A stretch of 64,000 nucleotides of DNA from Xenopus tropicalis. Taxonomy: Eukaryota > Chordata > Amphibia > Anura > Pipidae. The stretch lies in NCBI RefSeq assembly GCF_000004195.4, contig NC_030682.2, forward strand, positions 132,277,234-132,341,233, written 5' to 3'. Positions 43,528-55,926 of this stretch are shown here, piece by piece; positions within the stretch are counted from its first letter, which is position 1, and each line of letters opens with the position of its first letter. Position numbers and translations under genes: made by a program. The notes beneath the pieces are model-generated. The model did no database searches, was not told the DNA's origin, and saw only the letters and a program-made list of their open reading frames with translations.

Positions 43528-44160
43528 AGTTAAAGGGGAACTCCACCCAAACACAACTCAAGCTTTTTGAAAAGTAAACAGAATTTCAAGCACATTTGCA
43601 ATATACATCAATTAAAAAATATACAGCCTTTTCATGATTTGTAATGTAATAATATGGTTTGGAACAGTTCCCTAAGCCCCGCCCCCTGTTCCCCTGCTGA
43701 TCGGGCTGACTACTTTGTGACTCAAATAAAATGTAACAGTAGTCGCCTGTCCTCAGCCTGCCTTCAGCCTGCATCCTCCCAATCCCACAATTCCCTGCAC
43801 ATGTGATGTCAATAAGGAAAGGAACATCACAGTGCAATGCATTGTGGGTTATGTAGTTCCTGCATGCTGTCTGTAAGCTGTGGAGAAGTTTGTAACATCA
43901 GTGTTTTAGTCCCTCCTCCCCTGCCAGGATTTCAAATGATGCAAAAAGAGAAGAACCGTTTTGCAGCTGGATTTCAGCATATAAAAATGGTATTTATTCA
44001 TGCATTCCCCATTCAAGTCAACTGTAAATGCAGGAGGCGGCCAAGTCAAGGGGGGGGGGTTCAGCCGTCTGAAAATTACTGTGTGTGCCATTGGCTTTGG
44101 CTGAAAGGCACTTTATGTTCCACTGGGCAAAAGCCAACTTTTACTTGAAATTACTGCTAT
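43528..44160. repeat. T2-type element start (TTAAAGGGGAACTCCACCC)
   Basis: TTAAAGGGGAACTCCACCC begins at 43530, typical of the TTAA-target group. The body includes GCAATGCATTGTGGGTTATG and CCCACAATTCCCTGCACATG as inverted segments. The right boundary was not resolved and is approximate. Confidence 0.5.
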
Positions 44161-44642
44161 ATAAAATCCAATAAATAATCATACATTTGTATGTTGTTAG
44201 TGTTCCAAACATCCAGATAAAAGCCCAGAAAGCCAAATATGACAAATTAAGCGGCTAATGGCGGGAATGCTTTGTTTGCTCTATATATAGCTTTCCTTAT
44301 CTGAACCATAGAGCTTAGAGGTGTCAGTGTTTATGGTATATTTTCTGTAGTGAACTGTATCCTCTGTGTGTCTTTTTGTCAGAACAAGAAACTGCTATGT
44401 TACAAAATGAGCGGCCATTAAAAAAAATCAATTGTTCATTTTACAATAAATTTTGTTATTTTTATGTATTAGTTCTGGGCTGTCAGGATATTTGCCTTGA
44501 CATGGTCATGGGGGGGGGGAGTGAAGTAGGTTTTATCACAGAAGAGTGGGTGCTTCCTGGTCCGGTGTCTTTTCAGAAGACATCATGGCATCGATTATGA
44601 GTGCAAGTTCCTGTTGGCAACTAAAAGGCATATGATACTGGT

Positions 44643-45859
44643 TTAAAGGGGTTGTTCACACCTTTGAATTAACTTTTAGTATGATATAGACAGGGATATT
44701 CTGAGACCATTTGCATTTGGTCTTCATTTTTTAGGTTTTGTATTTGTTGTTTTAGTTATTTAGCTTTTTGTTCAGTAACTATCCAGGTTTGGCAAACCTC
44801 CGTTTCTGCACTGTCCTGGAACCCTTAACATCCGGAAATCTTGTTGCATTCCTCCTTCCTGCAAGCTCCGGTTCTGCTGTAATCAGCTGTGCTCTGATTG
44901 GATCTTTCTTCTTGTGGCTTCTCCAAGCACATCTCTCTTGACAGACAAAAAAAATGGCCAATCAGGGCACAGATGCAGACAGGGCTGGGGAGATATTACA
45001 AACTGAAGGCAGTGCAGAAATGAAGCCTGAAAAGAAGAATCTGCAGGTTGTAAACTAAGACCCAACTCTGAACTTTTGCTGCAGTTTTCATCCCACAGGT
45101 ACAATACTGTATATGTTCTAAAGGCTGAATCACTTGCTGAAATTAAATCTATACGCTGAAAAAGCTAATTGTGCTTTTCTATATTTGTTGTTGTTTTTAC
45201 ACTTACTTTTTTTTACTTTTGTCACTGTTTTGCTCTTTTTTAGTTAGTTACAGTGGAGCCCTCTTGGCTGGGAAACAAACCAATATTGTGTATCAGTGCC
45301 AGTGTTATAGTGCCAGGGCCTGAATATCTGCCATCAGTACCCCTTGTATCCCACTGCCTATAATGTGCTGGTTTTGTATATACAGACTGCATTTGACTGT
45401 ATATAATGTGCTGGTTTTGCAAATATAGACTGTATTTGACTGTATATAATGTGCCTGGGATGTCAGTACCCACTGCCTTTCTCTGTATAAAACTAACTAA
45501 AACTCATTTAAGCTAGGAACCACAAGAGGTAGTTGGGGGGCATCATTTTTACGCCAGTAGCGAATCTCACATTAGCTTTTGGTCTGTCTATTTTAGTATG
45601 GCCGATCTTTAGCCTCCCCAAACAAAAAAGTCACTTTCCGCCTATGCAAAAAGTAACAATAACAATAAAACTGGAGCCTCACAGAGCAATAGTTTTGGCT
45701 GCCGGGATCAGTGACCCCCAATTGAAAGCTGCAAGAATTAGAAGAAGGCAAATAGTTCAACTATCAAAAATAAATAATGAAGACCAAATGCAAAGTTGTT
45801 AGTAATAGGACATTATATAACATACTGAACGTTAACGTAAAGGTGAACCACACCTTTAA
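44643..45859. mobile_element. Composite T2/Kolobok-like element, TTAA flanks
   Basis: Starts TTAAAGGGGTTGTTCACACC and ends GGTGAACCACACCTTTAA, inverted ends with TTAA. The outer parts match 29205-29540. The middle (about 44790-45650) is foreign, including CCAATCAGGGCACAGATGC, a 48-bp partial tandem (CTGTATATAATGTGCTGG at about 45354-45456) and ordinary sequence. So it is a T2 element split by later insertions. Confidence 0.65.
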
Positions 45860-46380
45860 AACCTTTTAACCAGTAGGAAATTTAGGAATGCAAGGTCAAT
45901 AAACACATTTCTGTATAACAGCATTATTTAAAAATATCAAAATTTGTATTAGTCATTTTTGTATTTTTTTTCTACGTACAATAACCTGGGAATTTTTAAA
46001 AACATGAATGTTACCTTATTTATTTCAAAATTAAAGTGAAAAAAATCCCACAAATATATCCATTAAAAAGGTCAAATACCTTGAATTTGTCATTTTTGTC
46101 GCAAGGCTCTGTAAAATTTAAAAAAGTCGAATTGACTAAATAGTTAACATTTTTCCCAGGACTGCTCCCATTATCTCATACATGACCTCCCAAGATTTTA
46201 GATGGTAAAGTTTTACATTAGCATTTTTTTCAATTCACAATCGTGGGGTTCATTTCCCTTTCAAGTCATAGTTCTTTCATAACTCCTATTACAGTATTTT
46301 AAGCAAATTCTATCTTAATGACTTAATTGACAACAAAAACACAAGAGTTATGCACAAAGATCAAAATATATTTAATACAC
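45860..46380. other. AT-rich unassigned sequence
   Basis: No recognised gene or repeat. Confidence 0.35.
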
Positions 46381-46383
46381 GAT

Positions 46384-46531
46384 TAGTGATGAGCAAATCT
46401 GTCCCATTTTCGCTGAAAATTTTGCGAAACCATGAAAAAATTTGTAAAACGACCAAAAAGTTTTTCTTCACTCTGCAAATTTTTCCGCGACAAATGTTTG
46501 CACCTGTTTCACGAAAAAATTCACCAGTGGC
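46384..46531 (+). repeat. 5' part of the TAGTGATGAGCGAAT family
   Basis: TAGTGATGAGCAAATCTGTCC then alternating TTCGCTGAAAATTTTGCG, interrupted at the ATGT microsatellite. The matching 3' type part is at 47305-47481, but the expected 8-bp duplication is not seen (TACACGAT against CTCAAGAG), so this may be two partial copies. Confidence 0.5.
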
Positions 46532-47300
46532 AGTGATGTATGTATGTATGTATGTATGTATATCCTTATTTATAAAGCGCTACTTATGTACGCAGCGCTG
46601 TACAGTAAAATACATTAATACAAACAGGGGGTTAAAGATAATACTAGATACAAAGTATAACAAAAAATACAAATAAAGATATAGTTGCAATAAGTTAATA
46701 GTCAAAGACACAAGAGGATGGAGGTCCCTGCCCCGTAGAGCTTACAATCTATATGGGAGGGGTAACTAACAGACACAAATAGGCAAATATAAGTGCTGTA
46801 GGTCACAGTCGGTGACATTACAATATAAGTGCCAGTTCCCAGATCAGGTGCTGGGTGAGTGCTCCAAAAGGGAGTCTTTAAGTTTAGTTTTTAAAAGACT
46901 AAGGGAGGATTCTCTCCAGAGGAAATCAGGGAGGGCATTCCCAATGTAAGGGGCAGCAAGGCAGAAAGGTTAAGGGGGGAAACAGCAGTATTAGTGGGGG
47001 GCGCAACCAAGCTGTTGCTCTGCGAGGAACGAAGGAGTCGGCCAGGAACGTACGGAGACACAAGGGAAGAGATGTAGTGAGGAGCAGAGGAATGGAGGGC
47101 TTTGAAGCTTAGGAGAAGGAGTTTGTAAGATATTCTTTGTTTAATAGGAAGCCACGATAAGGCCTTTAGCAGGGGAAGGGCCTGAACTCTCCTGGATGAG
47201 AGGAGGAGAATTCTGGCAGCAGTATTTAATTTAGACTGTAGGGGGGAAAGATGGGAGTTAGGGAGGCCGGTTAGCAGTTACAGTAGTTAAGTCGGGATAG
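46532..47300. repeat. Dispersed repeat with GTAGAGCTTACAATCT, about 750 bp
   Basis: Begins with an ATGT microsatellite (46534-46562), then TTATAAAGCGCTACTTATG, GTACGCAGCGCTGTACAG, AAGAGGATGGAGGTCCCTG and CCCCGTAGAGCTTACAATC. A shorter copy is at 56184-56400. A familiar amphibian dispersed sequence that I cannot assign to a class. Confidence 0.6.
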
Positions 47301-47304
47301 GATG

Positions 47305-47481
47305 AGAGCATGCATGAGCGAATCTGTCCCGTGCATCATTTTTTTGACGTGCCTGACAATTTTTTTTGTGCACCAAATTTTGCTGCTGCAAATTTTATCA
47401 CCCGTTTCGTGGAAGAAATTCGGCAGTGGTGAAACTTGGAATTTTGCCATGAATTCATGCGCAAAATTTCACCCATCACTA
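47305..47481 (+). repeat. Second piece of the TAGTGATGAGCGAAT family
   Basis: CATGAGCGAATCTGTCCCG repeats the family's start, and the segment ends AAATTTCACCCATCACTA, the family's right end. It is a nearly complete short copy of 177 bp. Confidence 0.5.
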
Positions 47482-48846
47482 CTCAAGAGCCATAAATATT
47501 TTGTAAAATATAATCTTGAAAACAGTGCTCTGTGATGTAATTAGTTATAAACTAGGTTTACTGATCACTTTCATTGGTCATTGAAAGCTCTTTATAAATA
47601 AAAACTGTAAACACTAAAATATAATGATATTAGGGGCCAGCTATGAGTTCTATGACCTGTATAAACCCAAGTGGCCCGTGGCCTTAATATGGGTCTAAAA
47701 TCTTTAGGTAACTTCTATAGGTCTATAGAATGACTATATTATGGCTGTTAAATAAATGTCATTGGTTAATATCTGTGTTCAGTATTGTTACTTCTGCCAT
47801 TTGGAGAACTGAAGTATACAGTAGATATTGTAACCCCTATAAAATATGAGAACATTAAAGAACCTTGGGGACCCATGACCAGTATAAAATCAATTGGCTT
47901 CAACTATGTGTGTTTACATGGTTATGGAACTCCTTGGTACCATCTAAAGGCCTTAGATTTTGCAATAAGGTTTACATATCAAGGATGCAAGGCAAAGAGA
48001 AGCCCACCTTGTGCAGATGAGCATGAAAAATCAAACATAAATACAGATTCACTCTATTAAATCCAGCCTTTAGGTACAAAGTTTATATCTAATTAAAAAT
48101 ATGACACTATGTTGTACGATTTAATTGGCTTCTCAGTACAAGTGCTTTATCGAGAGAAGGAAAAAAAATACATCTTAAGACATCAAGTGTCATCTTGCCA
48201 ATTTTTGAGGAATTTATTTACATAATTCTAAAAAATTATATTTGTATTTCTCTATATTTGTCCCTGCGTTCAAGAGATTAGCTAGTGCCTGGATTAAGCA
48301 ATGTGTAAATAGATAGGAAGATTACTGCATATGTGTTTATGGCTTGGATCTTATCGGCATATAAGAGAGCAGAATATAATAATTGGCATTAGCAGGAAGA
48401 TTTAAGATTTATGGCTTTTTTTTTTGCATGTTATGCATTAAATTGGCACCCCCCCCCCCCCCACAACTATCTAAAAATTCCTTATTATTGCTCCCAGCAA
48501 AAAAAAAGAAAAGAAAATAATTAATAGAAACTAGATGTGCTGGAGGTTTCACTGCTCCATTAACATATAATCCAGTTTTTCCATGCCCTACAAAGTGACA
48601 CAGGGTTGGGAAGGAAATATAATGATACGTTGTCTTGTTTTCCCTTTCTGTCAAACTGCCAGTGAGACATAGAATGTGTAGCCAATTTACACTGATGGTG
48701 GGAATAGCCACCTTGGATGAGGAATGTTTCCATATAATGGCATCGTTAATGTCTGTCCAGTAGATGGCCACGTTCTGTTGAAGTATTAGGCTTATGGCAC
48801 ATTTTTGTTACTAAAAGGAACTCACCTTGGCTGACGTACATAAAGC
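47482..48846. other. Unassigned sequence
   Basis: The plus-strand 91-aa frame at 47785-48060 has no recognisable domain. A poly-C run lies at 48450-48462. No named repeat. Confidence 0.35.
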
Positions 48847-48855
48847 AATGACCTC

Positions 48856-49940
48856 TAGGGATGTAGCGAACCTCAAAAAAAAAGTTCGCGAACCTGTTCG
48901 CGAACTTCCGCCGAAAATTGCGAATATTCGCGAACTTTGCGAACCCCATAGACTTCAATGGGAAGGCGAACTTTAAAACCTAGAAAAGCCATTTCTGGCC
49001 AGAAAACTGATTTTAAAGTTGTTTAAAGGGTGCCACGACCTGGACAGTGGCATGCAGGAGGGGGATCAAGCAAAAATTTCTCTGAAAAATTGACACACGC
49101 TGTTTTTCGAAATGATCGGTAATTTTGCGACTTTTTCGTAATTTCCGGCGCTTTCGTAAAGTTATCGTAAGTTTTGCGACTTTTTCGGAGCATTCGTAAC
49201 GTTATCGTAAGTTTTGCGACTTTTTCGGAGCATTCGTAACGTTATCGTAAGTTTTGCGACTTTTTCGGAGCATTCGTAACGTTATCGTAAGTTTTGCGAC
49301 TTTTTCGGAGCATTCGTAACGTTATCGTAAGTTTTGCGACTTTTTCGGAGCAGTCGTACCGTTATCGTAAGTTTTGCGACTTTTTCGGAGCATTCGTAAC
49401 GTTATCGTAAGTTTTGCGACTTTTTCGGAGCATTCGTAACGTTATCGTAAGTTTTGCGACTTTTTCGGAGCAGTCGTAACGTTATCGTAAGTTTTGCGAC
49501 TTTTTCGGAGCATTCGTAACGTTATCGTAAGTTTTGCGACTTTTTCGGAGCATTCGTAACGTTATCGTAAGTTTTGCAACTTTTTCGGAGCATTCGTAAC
49601 GTTATCGTAAGTTTTGCGACTTTTTCGGAGCAGTCGTACCGTTATCGTAAGTTTTGCGACTTTTTCGGAGCATTCGTAACGTTATCGTAAGTTTTGCGAC
49701 TTTTTCGGAGCATTCGTAACGTTATCGTAAGTTTTGCGACTTTTCTGGAGCAGTCGTAACGTTATCGTAAGTTTTGCGACTTTTTCGGAGCATTCGTAAC
49801 GTTATCGTAAGTTTTGCGATTTTTTCGGTGCCGGCGAACCCAAATTGCGAACATCACGAAAAGTTCGCGAATTTGCGGACTTGCGAACACCCGATGTTCG
49901 CGCGAATTAGTTCGCCGGCGAACAGTTCGCTACATCTCTA
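48856..49940 (-). mobile_element. hAT-type element TAGRGATGTAGCGAAC with 40-bp array
   Basis: The ends TAGGGATGTAGCGAACC and GTTCGCTACATCTCTA are inverted. ATGACCTC is duplicated exactly at 48848-48855 and 49941-49948. The outer sequence matches 25733-26277 in reverse (TTCGCGCGAACATCGGGTG). The middle is replaced by 17 copies of a 40-bp unit. 1085 bp, no transposase. Confidence 0.92.
49161..49831. repeat. 40-bp minisatellite, 17 copies, inside the hAT element
   Basis: Exact 40-bp spacing from 49161 to 49801; unit GTTATCGTAAGTTTTGCGAC followed by TTTTTCGGAGCATTCGTAAC. Most copies are identical. Variants CAGTCGTAC and CAGTCGTAA recur at intervals of about three units in part of the array. Each unit carries several CpG sites. 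Confidence 0.95.
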
Positions 49941-50049
49941 ATGACCTCCATGCAAAAATGCTCACTGAGGATATTGCAGTGGAAAATATACAGCAAGAAG
50001 ATGGAAGTCAGGGCCATACGTAGGTTGTATATTGAACATTATTGAAAGG

Positions 50050-50085
50050 CCTCTTTAATAATAATAATAATAATAATAAATCTTC
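50050..50085. repeat. (AAT)n microsatellite
   Basis: Seven consecutive AAT units at about 50059-50079. Confidence 0.8.
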
Positions 50086-50112
50086 CATAGAAGGCTTGAG
50101 GATGAGTTTAAT

Positions 50113-50371
50113 CAGTGTTGGACTGAGATGCCAGGGAACCACCAGAAAACCCTGGCCCATGGGCCCACTCTCTTAATTCCTCCTCTCCTCCCTCAAACTC
50201 TTTTTTTATCCTAGTCTCTTTTCTCTACATACTATATACTATTCTTCCATCTATCAAGCTTCCTTGTTCCCATACAGAAATAATGAATGACCATGAAATT
50301 GGCTAAATAGTTAGAAGCACAAGGGCCCACTGGGAGTTTTCCTGGTATCCTGGGGGGCCAGTCCGACACTG
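50113..50371. mobile_element. hAT-type element (CAGTGTTGGACTG ends)
   Basis: The ends CAGTGTTGGACTG and CAGTCCGACACTG are inverted. AGTTTAAT (50105-50112) and GGTTTAAT (50373-50380) agree at 7 of 8, with one extra base at the right. Sister of 36987-37264. Confidence 0.75.
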
Positions 50372-50380
50372 GGGTTTAAT

Positions 50381-51812
50381 ATTGAAGTTTGTCTTCTGCC
50401 AGAGTTCAGATTATTTTATATATCTACATGATTTGCCTCGTCACTCCCCTGATGAAAGTCTCAGCTATGGAGTATGGAAATTGTTTTACCTGCAGGGCAG
50501 GATGCAAAGTGCAAAAAACATGGTGGATTGTGTCTGTTTGTTTGCTCTTTGCCCTAGAGATAGGAATTGACCCACGTTTTTGAGGAACCTTATGTTTCAA
50601 AGTATGTATACTGAGGATGCTGAGTGTTTATAGAGAGAAGATATTAGTATGGATACATTATATTGAACTGGAAGTCCTACAATATCTCACTGGCTTGCTT
50701 AGTTGGACCAAACCCAACCATTGATCAAGGCGAGTTATCTTAAGAAGGAAGGTATGAATAAAAATAGGGGCCCTTGCTGATAAGTTATTCAGGGCTTTCC
50801 AGAACTGTTTGTGCAAGAACTTTTGTAGGACAAAGATTAGAAGGACTCACTATTCACACATTCAGTTTTTCTTTGTTTTTTAAACAGTAGATCTACAATT
50901 TAGTATCTTTAAACATATAAAATGAGATGCTTATTGTAGTCATTTTATTAACTTTTATGAGAAACAATGAGAAAAAAACAAGCTTAGCCCCAGAACTTTA
51001 GAACTACAACTACCTACTTGGCGGATGGAGCACAACTGCTCATTCTAACCCTGACTATCCAATGACTACCTAGGGCTGTTTATAAAAACTCACATCAAGG
51101 ACAAAATGTTTTTTTCTTTTTGCAACTAATTTTTGTGAGTTCATGTTTGTCCCTTATACAGTAAATTGTTTTCTGCGGCCCAAAGCAAAATATTTTAGGA
51201 TCCCATTTAGCGACCTTGGAAGGTGAGCAGTATTGTACAAGTACGGGTATTAATCTATTATCCAGAATGTTTGAGGTGTGGGGGTCTTTCCCTGTGGGTA
51301 ATGTTTTTCTTTATGAAAAATACATTGTGCAGGGGAATGGGAAACTATATTCAGCCCTTCATTAGGCACATTTCATGTTTTCTATTTTCTTCAGGTATAG
51401 CCTGTTATAAATAGTACATTTGCTAATGTAATTAGTTTGGGTTGTTACACGGGTTGGAGTGGTTGGGGACAGGTGAAAGCTCTAATAAGCTTTAAAGAAA
51501 TTCATATTAATCTGAATTAAATAAACTGTTAGCAGGAAAACAGAATGTATTGATCTGACTGAAACCAGACCATAGTTTAGGATTGCTTTATAATAATTAT
51601 CTGGGTGCAAGGGTTGCCTTACACTAGGGAAGTCTTGTGATATTGCTCTGTTTAGAACTGACAGAAAAAATGTCAGATGACTCTTCTCTCTAACTTTCTA
51701 AGCAGAGCAAGATCACAAGACTTTCCATCTCTCACAAAATGAATTTTCTGCCAATTGTAGCCAGTTGGCTTAAATGAACATCAGGTGGTGCTGTTGTTTC
51801 AAATTTATTATA
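50381..51812. other. Unassigned sequence with one eroded CAGGTATGGG-family end
   Basis: 51240-51295 (GTACGGGTATTAATC, TATTATCCAGAATG, GGGGTCTTTCC) is a decayed left end of the TA-target family. Otherwise no gene or named repeat. Confidence 0.35.
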
Positions 51813-53042
51813 CAGGTATGGGACCTGTTATTCAGAATGCTTGGGACCTGGGGTTTTCCGAATAAGGGGTCTTTCTATTATTTGGATCTCCATAACTTAA
51901 GTCTGCTAAAAATCTTTTAAATATCGAATAAACCCAATAGGCTTGTTTTGCCTCCAATAAGGGGTAATTATATCTTAGTTGGGATCAAGTACAGGTACTG
52001 TTTTATTATTACAGAGAAAAGGGAATCATTTAACCATTAAATAAACCCAATAGGGCTGTTCTGCCCCCAATAAGGGGTAATTATATCTTAGTTGGTATCA
52101 AGTACAGGTACTGTTTTATTATTACAGAGAAAAGGGAATCATTTAACCATGAAATAAACCCAATAGGGCTGTTCTGCCCCCAATAAGGGGTAATTATATC
52201 TTAGTTGGGATCAAGTACAGATACTGTTTTATTATTACAGAGAAAAGGGAATCATTTAAACATGAAATAAACCCAATAGGGCTGTTCTGCCCCCAATAAG
52301 GGGTAATTATATCTTAGTTGGGATCAAGTACAGGTACTGTTTTATTATTACAGAGAAAAGGGAATCATTTAACCATTAAATAAACCCAATAGGGCTGTTC
52401 TGCCCCCAATAAGGGGTAATTATATCTTAGTTGGGATCAAGTACAGGTACTGTTTTATTATTACAGAGAAAAGGGAATCATTTAACCATTAAATAAACCC
52501 AATAGGGCTGTTTTGCCCCCAATAAGGGGTAATTATATCTTAGTTGGGATCAAGTACAGGTACTGTTTTATTATTACAGAGAAAAGGGAATCATTTAACC
52601 ATTAAATAAACCCAATAGGGCTGTTTTGCCCCCAATAAGGGGTAATTATATCTTAGTTGGGATCAAGTACAGGTACTGTTTTATTATTACAGAGAAAAGG
52701 GAATCATTTAACCATTAAATAAACCCAATAGGGCTGTTTTGCCCCCAATAAGGATTAATTATATCTTAGTTGGGATCAAGTACAGGTACTGTTTTATTAT
52801 TACAGAGAAAAGGGAATCATTTAACCATTAAATAAACCCAATAGGGCTGTTCTGGCCCCAATAAGGGGTAATTATATCTTAGTTGGGATCAACTACAGGT
52901 ACTGTTTTATTATTACAGAGAAAAAGGAAATCATTTTTAAAATTTAGAATTATTTGCTTATAATGGAGTCTATGGGAGATGGCCTTTCCGCAATTCAGAA
53001 CTTTCTGGATAACAGGTTTACGGATAAGGGATCCCATACCTG
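51813..53042 (+). mobile_element. CAGGTATGGG-family element with nine-unit array
   Basis: The ends CAGGTATGGGACCTG and GGGATCCCATACCTG are flanked by TA on both sides. Nine copies of the 113-bp unit lie between about 51925 and 52925, with GGGATCAAG-type starts at 51981, 52094, 52207, 52320, 52433, 52546, 52659, 52772 and 52885, exactly 113 bp apart. Non-coding. 1230 bp against 224-319 bp for unexpanded copies. Confidence 0.93.
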
Positions 53043-54059
53043 TACTACATACTACCTCCCACTCACTTCATTTAAATAAAGATTTATGTTGTAAATGCAC
53101 CAAGTTTGCCCAGGAGCATTAACCCATAGCAACTGATTAGAAGGTAGCATTTACTGGTCACCTGTTTAAAAAAAAAAAAAAAAAAAAAACCATTTTATTA
53201 GTTGTTATGGTTTATAGGTTGCTATGGGTTACTGCTTCTCGGCAAACTTAGTGCTTTTTATTACATATGGGGGAAAGAGCTTTGTGAATAGAAAGCTCTG
53301 AAATTTCCTTCCTGCAAAGCTGTATTTTCACCATTTGCTTAATGCTTTATAGAGGACAGAAAAGTATAATTGCAGAAAAATATTAAATTTTTTTGGGGGG
53401 GGAGGGGAATATGAAAGGGGATTTGCCAAAGTGATCAATATAGGAAGTGTTAATGAATCATTTTTATTCTGTTAATTTAATATTTTCAGGGTGCCTGTAT
53501 TTACAAAGGACTTCTGTATGCAAAGTTATTGAATGAGAGGAATTCATTTCTCTATACAGAAAGATTTGGACTATAAGGCTGACTGGGCAGGGAAATGGCC
53601 GAAGAGGTTTGAGTGTTGATAAATGTAAGATTACGCACCTAGGCCCCAGGAACAAGCAAGCCACTTGTAAATGAAATTGAATACATTTAGGCAAATCTCA
53701 AATGGAAAAGGATTTAGGAAGAATGTTAGATAACAAGCCTGGTAACCAGCACACAGCCGCTACGTGGGCTAATAAAATCTGAACTTGCGTAAGAAGGGCA
53801 ATAGACTTCTAGGATTCTAGTTAAATGGGTTCTTTATATGAATCATGGCCGTGCCGTCTCTGGATATGCCATACAGTTACAGACATGTATCTACTAAGAA
53901 CTGAGAAGAACTCATTAAAGAATTAAAGGAGTAGTTTACCTTTTTGTATGTCATAGAATGTTGTGTTCTATTAGCAGCTTTTTAATTGGTCTTCCTTCCT
54001 CTTCTGCCTCTATCAACCCAGACAGCATCACCCATCATTTAAACACCTTTTTATAACTA
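53043..54059. other. Unassigned sequence with a poly-A run and a T2 start
   Basis: An A run lies at 53168-53189. From 53923, TTAAAGGAGTAGTTTACC is a T2-type left end whose body is soon interrupted by the element at 54060. No gene. Confidence 0.4.
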
Positions 54060-55421
54060 CAGGTATGGGATCCCTTATCCGGAAACCCGATATCCAGAAA
54101 GATCTGAATTACGGAAAGCCTGTCTCCCATAGACTCCATTTTAATAAAACAATTCAGATTTTTAAAATTGATTTCCTTTTTCTCTGTAAAAATAAAACAG
54201 TAACTGTATTTGATCCCAACTAAGATAAGATTACCCCTTATTGGGGCAGAACAGCCCTATTGGGTTTATTTAATGGTTAAATGATTCCCTTTTCTCTGTA
54301 ATAATAAAACAGTACCTGTACTTGATCCCAACTAAGATATAATTACCCCTTATTGGGGGCAGAAATGCCCTATTGGGTTTATTTCATGGTTAAATGATTC
54401 CCTTTTCTCTGTAATAATAAAACAGTACCTGTACTTGATCCCAACTAAGATATAATTACCCCTTATTGGGGGCAGAACAGTCCTATTGGGTTTATTTAAT
54501 GGTTAAATGATTCCCTTTTCTCTGTAATAATAAAACAGTACCTGTACTTGATCCCAACTAAGATATAATTACCCCTTATTGGGGGCAGAACAGCCCTATT
54601 GGGTTTATTTAATGGTTAAATGATTCCCTTTTCTCTGTAATAATAAAACAGTACCTGTACTTGATCCCAACTAAGATATAATTACCCCTTATTGGGGGCA
54701 GAACAGCCCTATTGGGTTTATTTCATGGTTAAATGATTCCCTTTTCTCTGTAATAATAAAACAGTACCTGTACTTGATCCCAACTAAGATATAATTACCC
54801 CTTATTGGGGGCAGAACAGCCCTATTGGGTTTATTTAATGGTTAAATGATTCCCTTTTCTCTGTAATAATAAAACAGTACCTGTACTTGATCCCAACTAA
54901 GATATAATTACCCCTTATTGGGGGCAGAACAGTCCTATTGGGTTTATTTAATGGTTAAATGATTCCCTTTTCTGTGTAATAATAAAACAGTACCTGTACT
55001 TGATCCCAACTAAGATATAATTACCCCTTATTGGGGGCAGAACAGCCCTATTGGGTTTATTTAATGGTTAAATGATTCCCTTTTCTCTGTAATAATAAAA
55101 CAGTACCTGTACTTGATCCCAACTAAGATATAATTTCCCCTTATTGGGGGCAGAACAGCCCTATTGGGTTTATTTAATGGTTAAATGATTCCCTTTTCTC
55201 TGTAATAATAAAACAGTACCTGTACTTGATCCTAACTAAGATATAATTACCCCTTATTGGGGGCAGAACAGCCCTATTGGGTTTATTTAATGGTTAAATG
55301 ATTCTAATTGTTTTTTTAATTTTTTTTTGTACATGTAAGGTAGGAGACCCAAATTACAAAAAGACCCCTTATCTGGAATACCCCAGGTCCCGAGAATTCT
55401 GGATAATGGGTCCTACATCTG
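54060..55421 (-). mobile_element. CAGGTATGGG-family element with ten-unit array, inverted
   Basis: TA on both sides. Ends CAGGTATGGGATCCC and GGGTCCTACATCTG. The array (about 54175-55310) runs in the opposite orientation to 51813-53042, with GATCCC markers at 54212, 54324, 54437, 54550, 54663, 54776, 54889, 55002, 55115 and 55228. The single 112-bp step reflects one missing G. 1362 bp, the largest copy here. Confidence 0.93.
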
Positions 55422-55746
55422 TATTGCATTATTAAAAATAATTTACCCCCACAGAAAAATATAGGACCCCACTGCAGAAATGTCTCCACCATCCTTCTTG
55501 TACCAATGCAAAGCCTCCACTGAAAAGACCCTACATCAAAGCAGGTAGTACCAAGAACCGATAAAATATTTATTTTAATTTGTATATGTAAATAAAGTTA
55601 CCAAAGGGTTAAAAAGAGCTGCGTGGTGCGCAGGATACAGATTCGGTATGGCCGGGACCATGGTATCATCCGAATCCTGAAATATTGGAGATTTTGAACC
55701 ATGATTCGAACATTGGGAGTTTTATTGTTAAAAAAATTTGAATTGG
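55422..55746. other. Unassigned sequence
   Basis: No recognised gene or repeat. Confidence 0.35.
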
Positions 55747-55910
55747 AACATAGTAACATAGTAAGTTGGGTTGAAAAAAGACATACGTCTATCACGTTCA
55801 ACCATAATGCCTATATACTGTATAACCTGCCTAACTGCTAGTTGATCCATAGGAAGGCAAAACCCCCATCTGAAGCCTCTCTAATTTGCCGCAAGGAACA
55901 ACTTGGCCAA
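55747..55910 (+). repeat. Dispersed repeat ACATAGTAACATAGTAAG
   Basis: Longer copy of 42139-42236, continuing into CTGCTAGTTGATCCATAGG and CTCTAATTTGCCGCAAGG. Confidence 0.65.
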
Positions 55911-55926
55911 AAGATAGTCACGATAT

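Noticed and set aside
46384..47481. A single hAT element spanning both TAGTGATGAGC-type ends
   Set aside because: The 8-mers flanking the ends (TACACGAT and CTCAAGAG) do not match, and the right piece begins with its own left-end sequence, so two partial copies are more likely.
48446..48462. Poly-C run as a functional signal
   Set aside because: Isolated homopolymer without LTR context; likely a simple repeat.
49161..49831. Regular 40-bp repeats resembling a CRISPR array at first glance
   Set aside because: Units are contiguous with no unique spacers and lie inside a hAT element of a eukaryotic genome.
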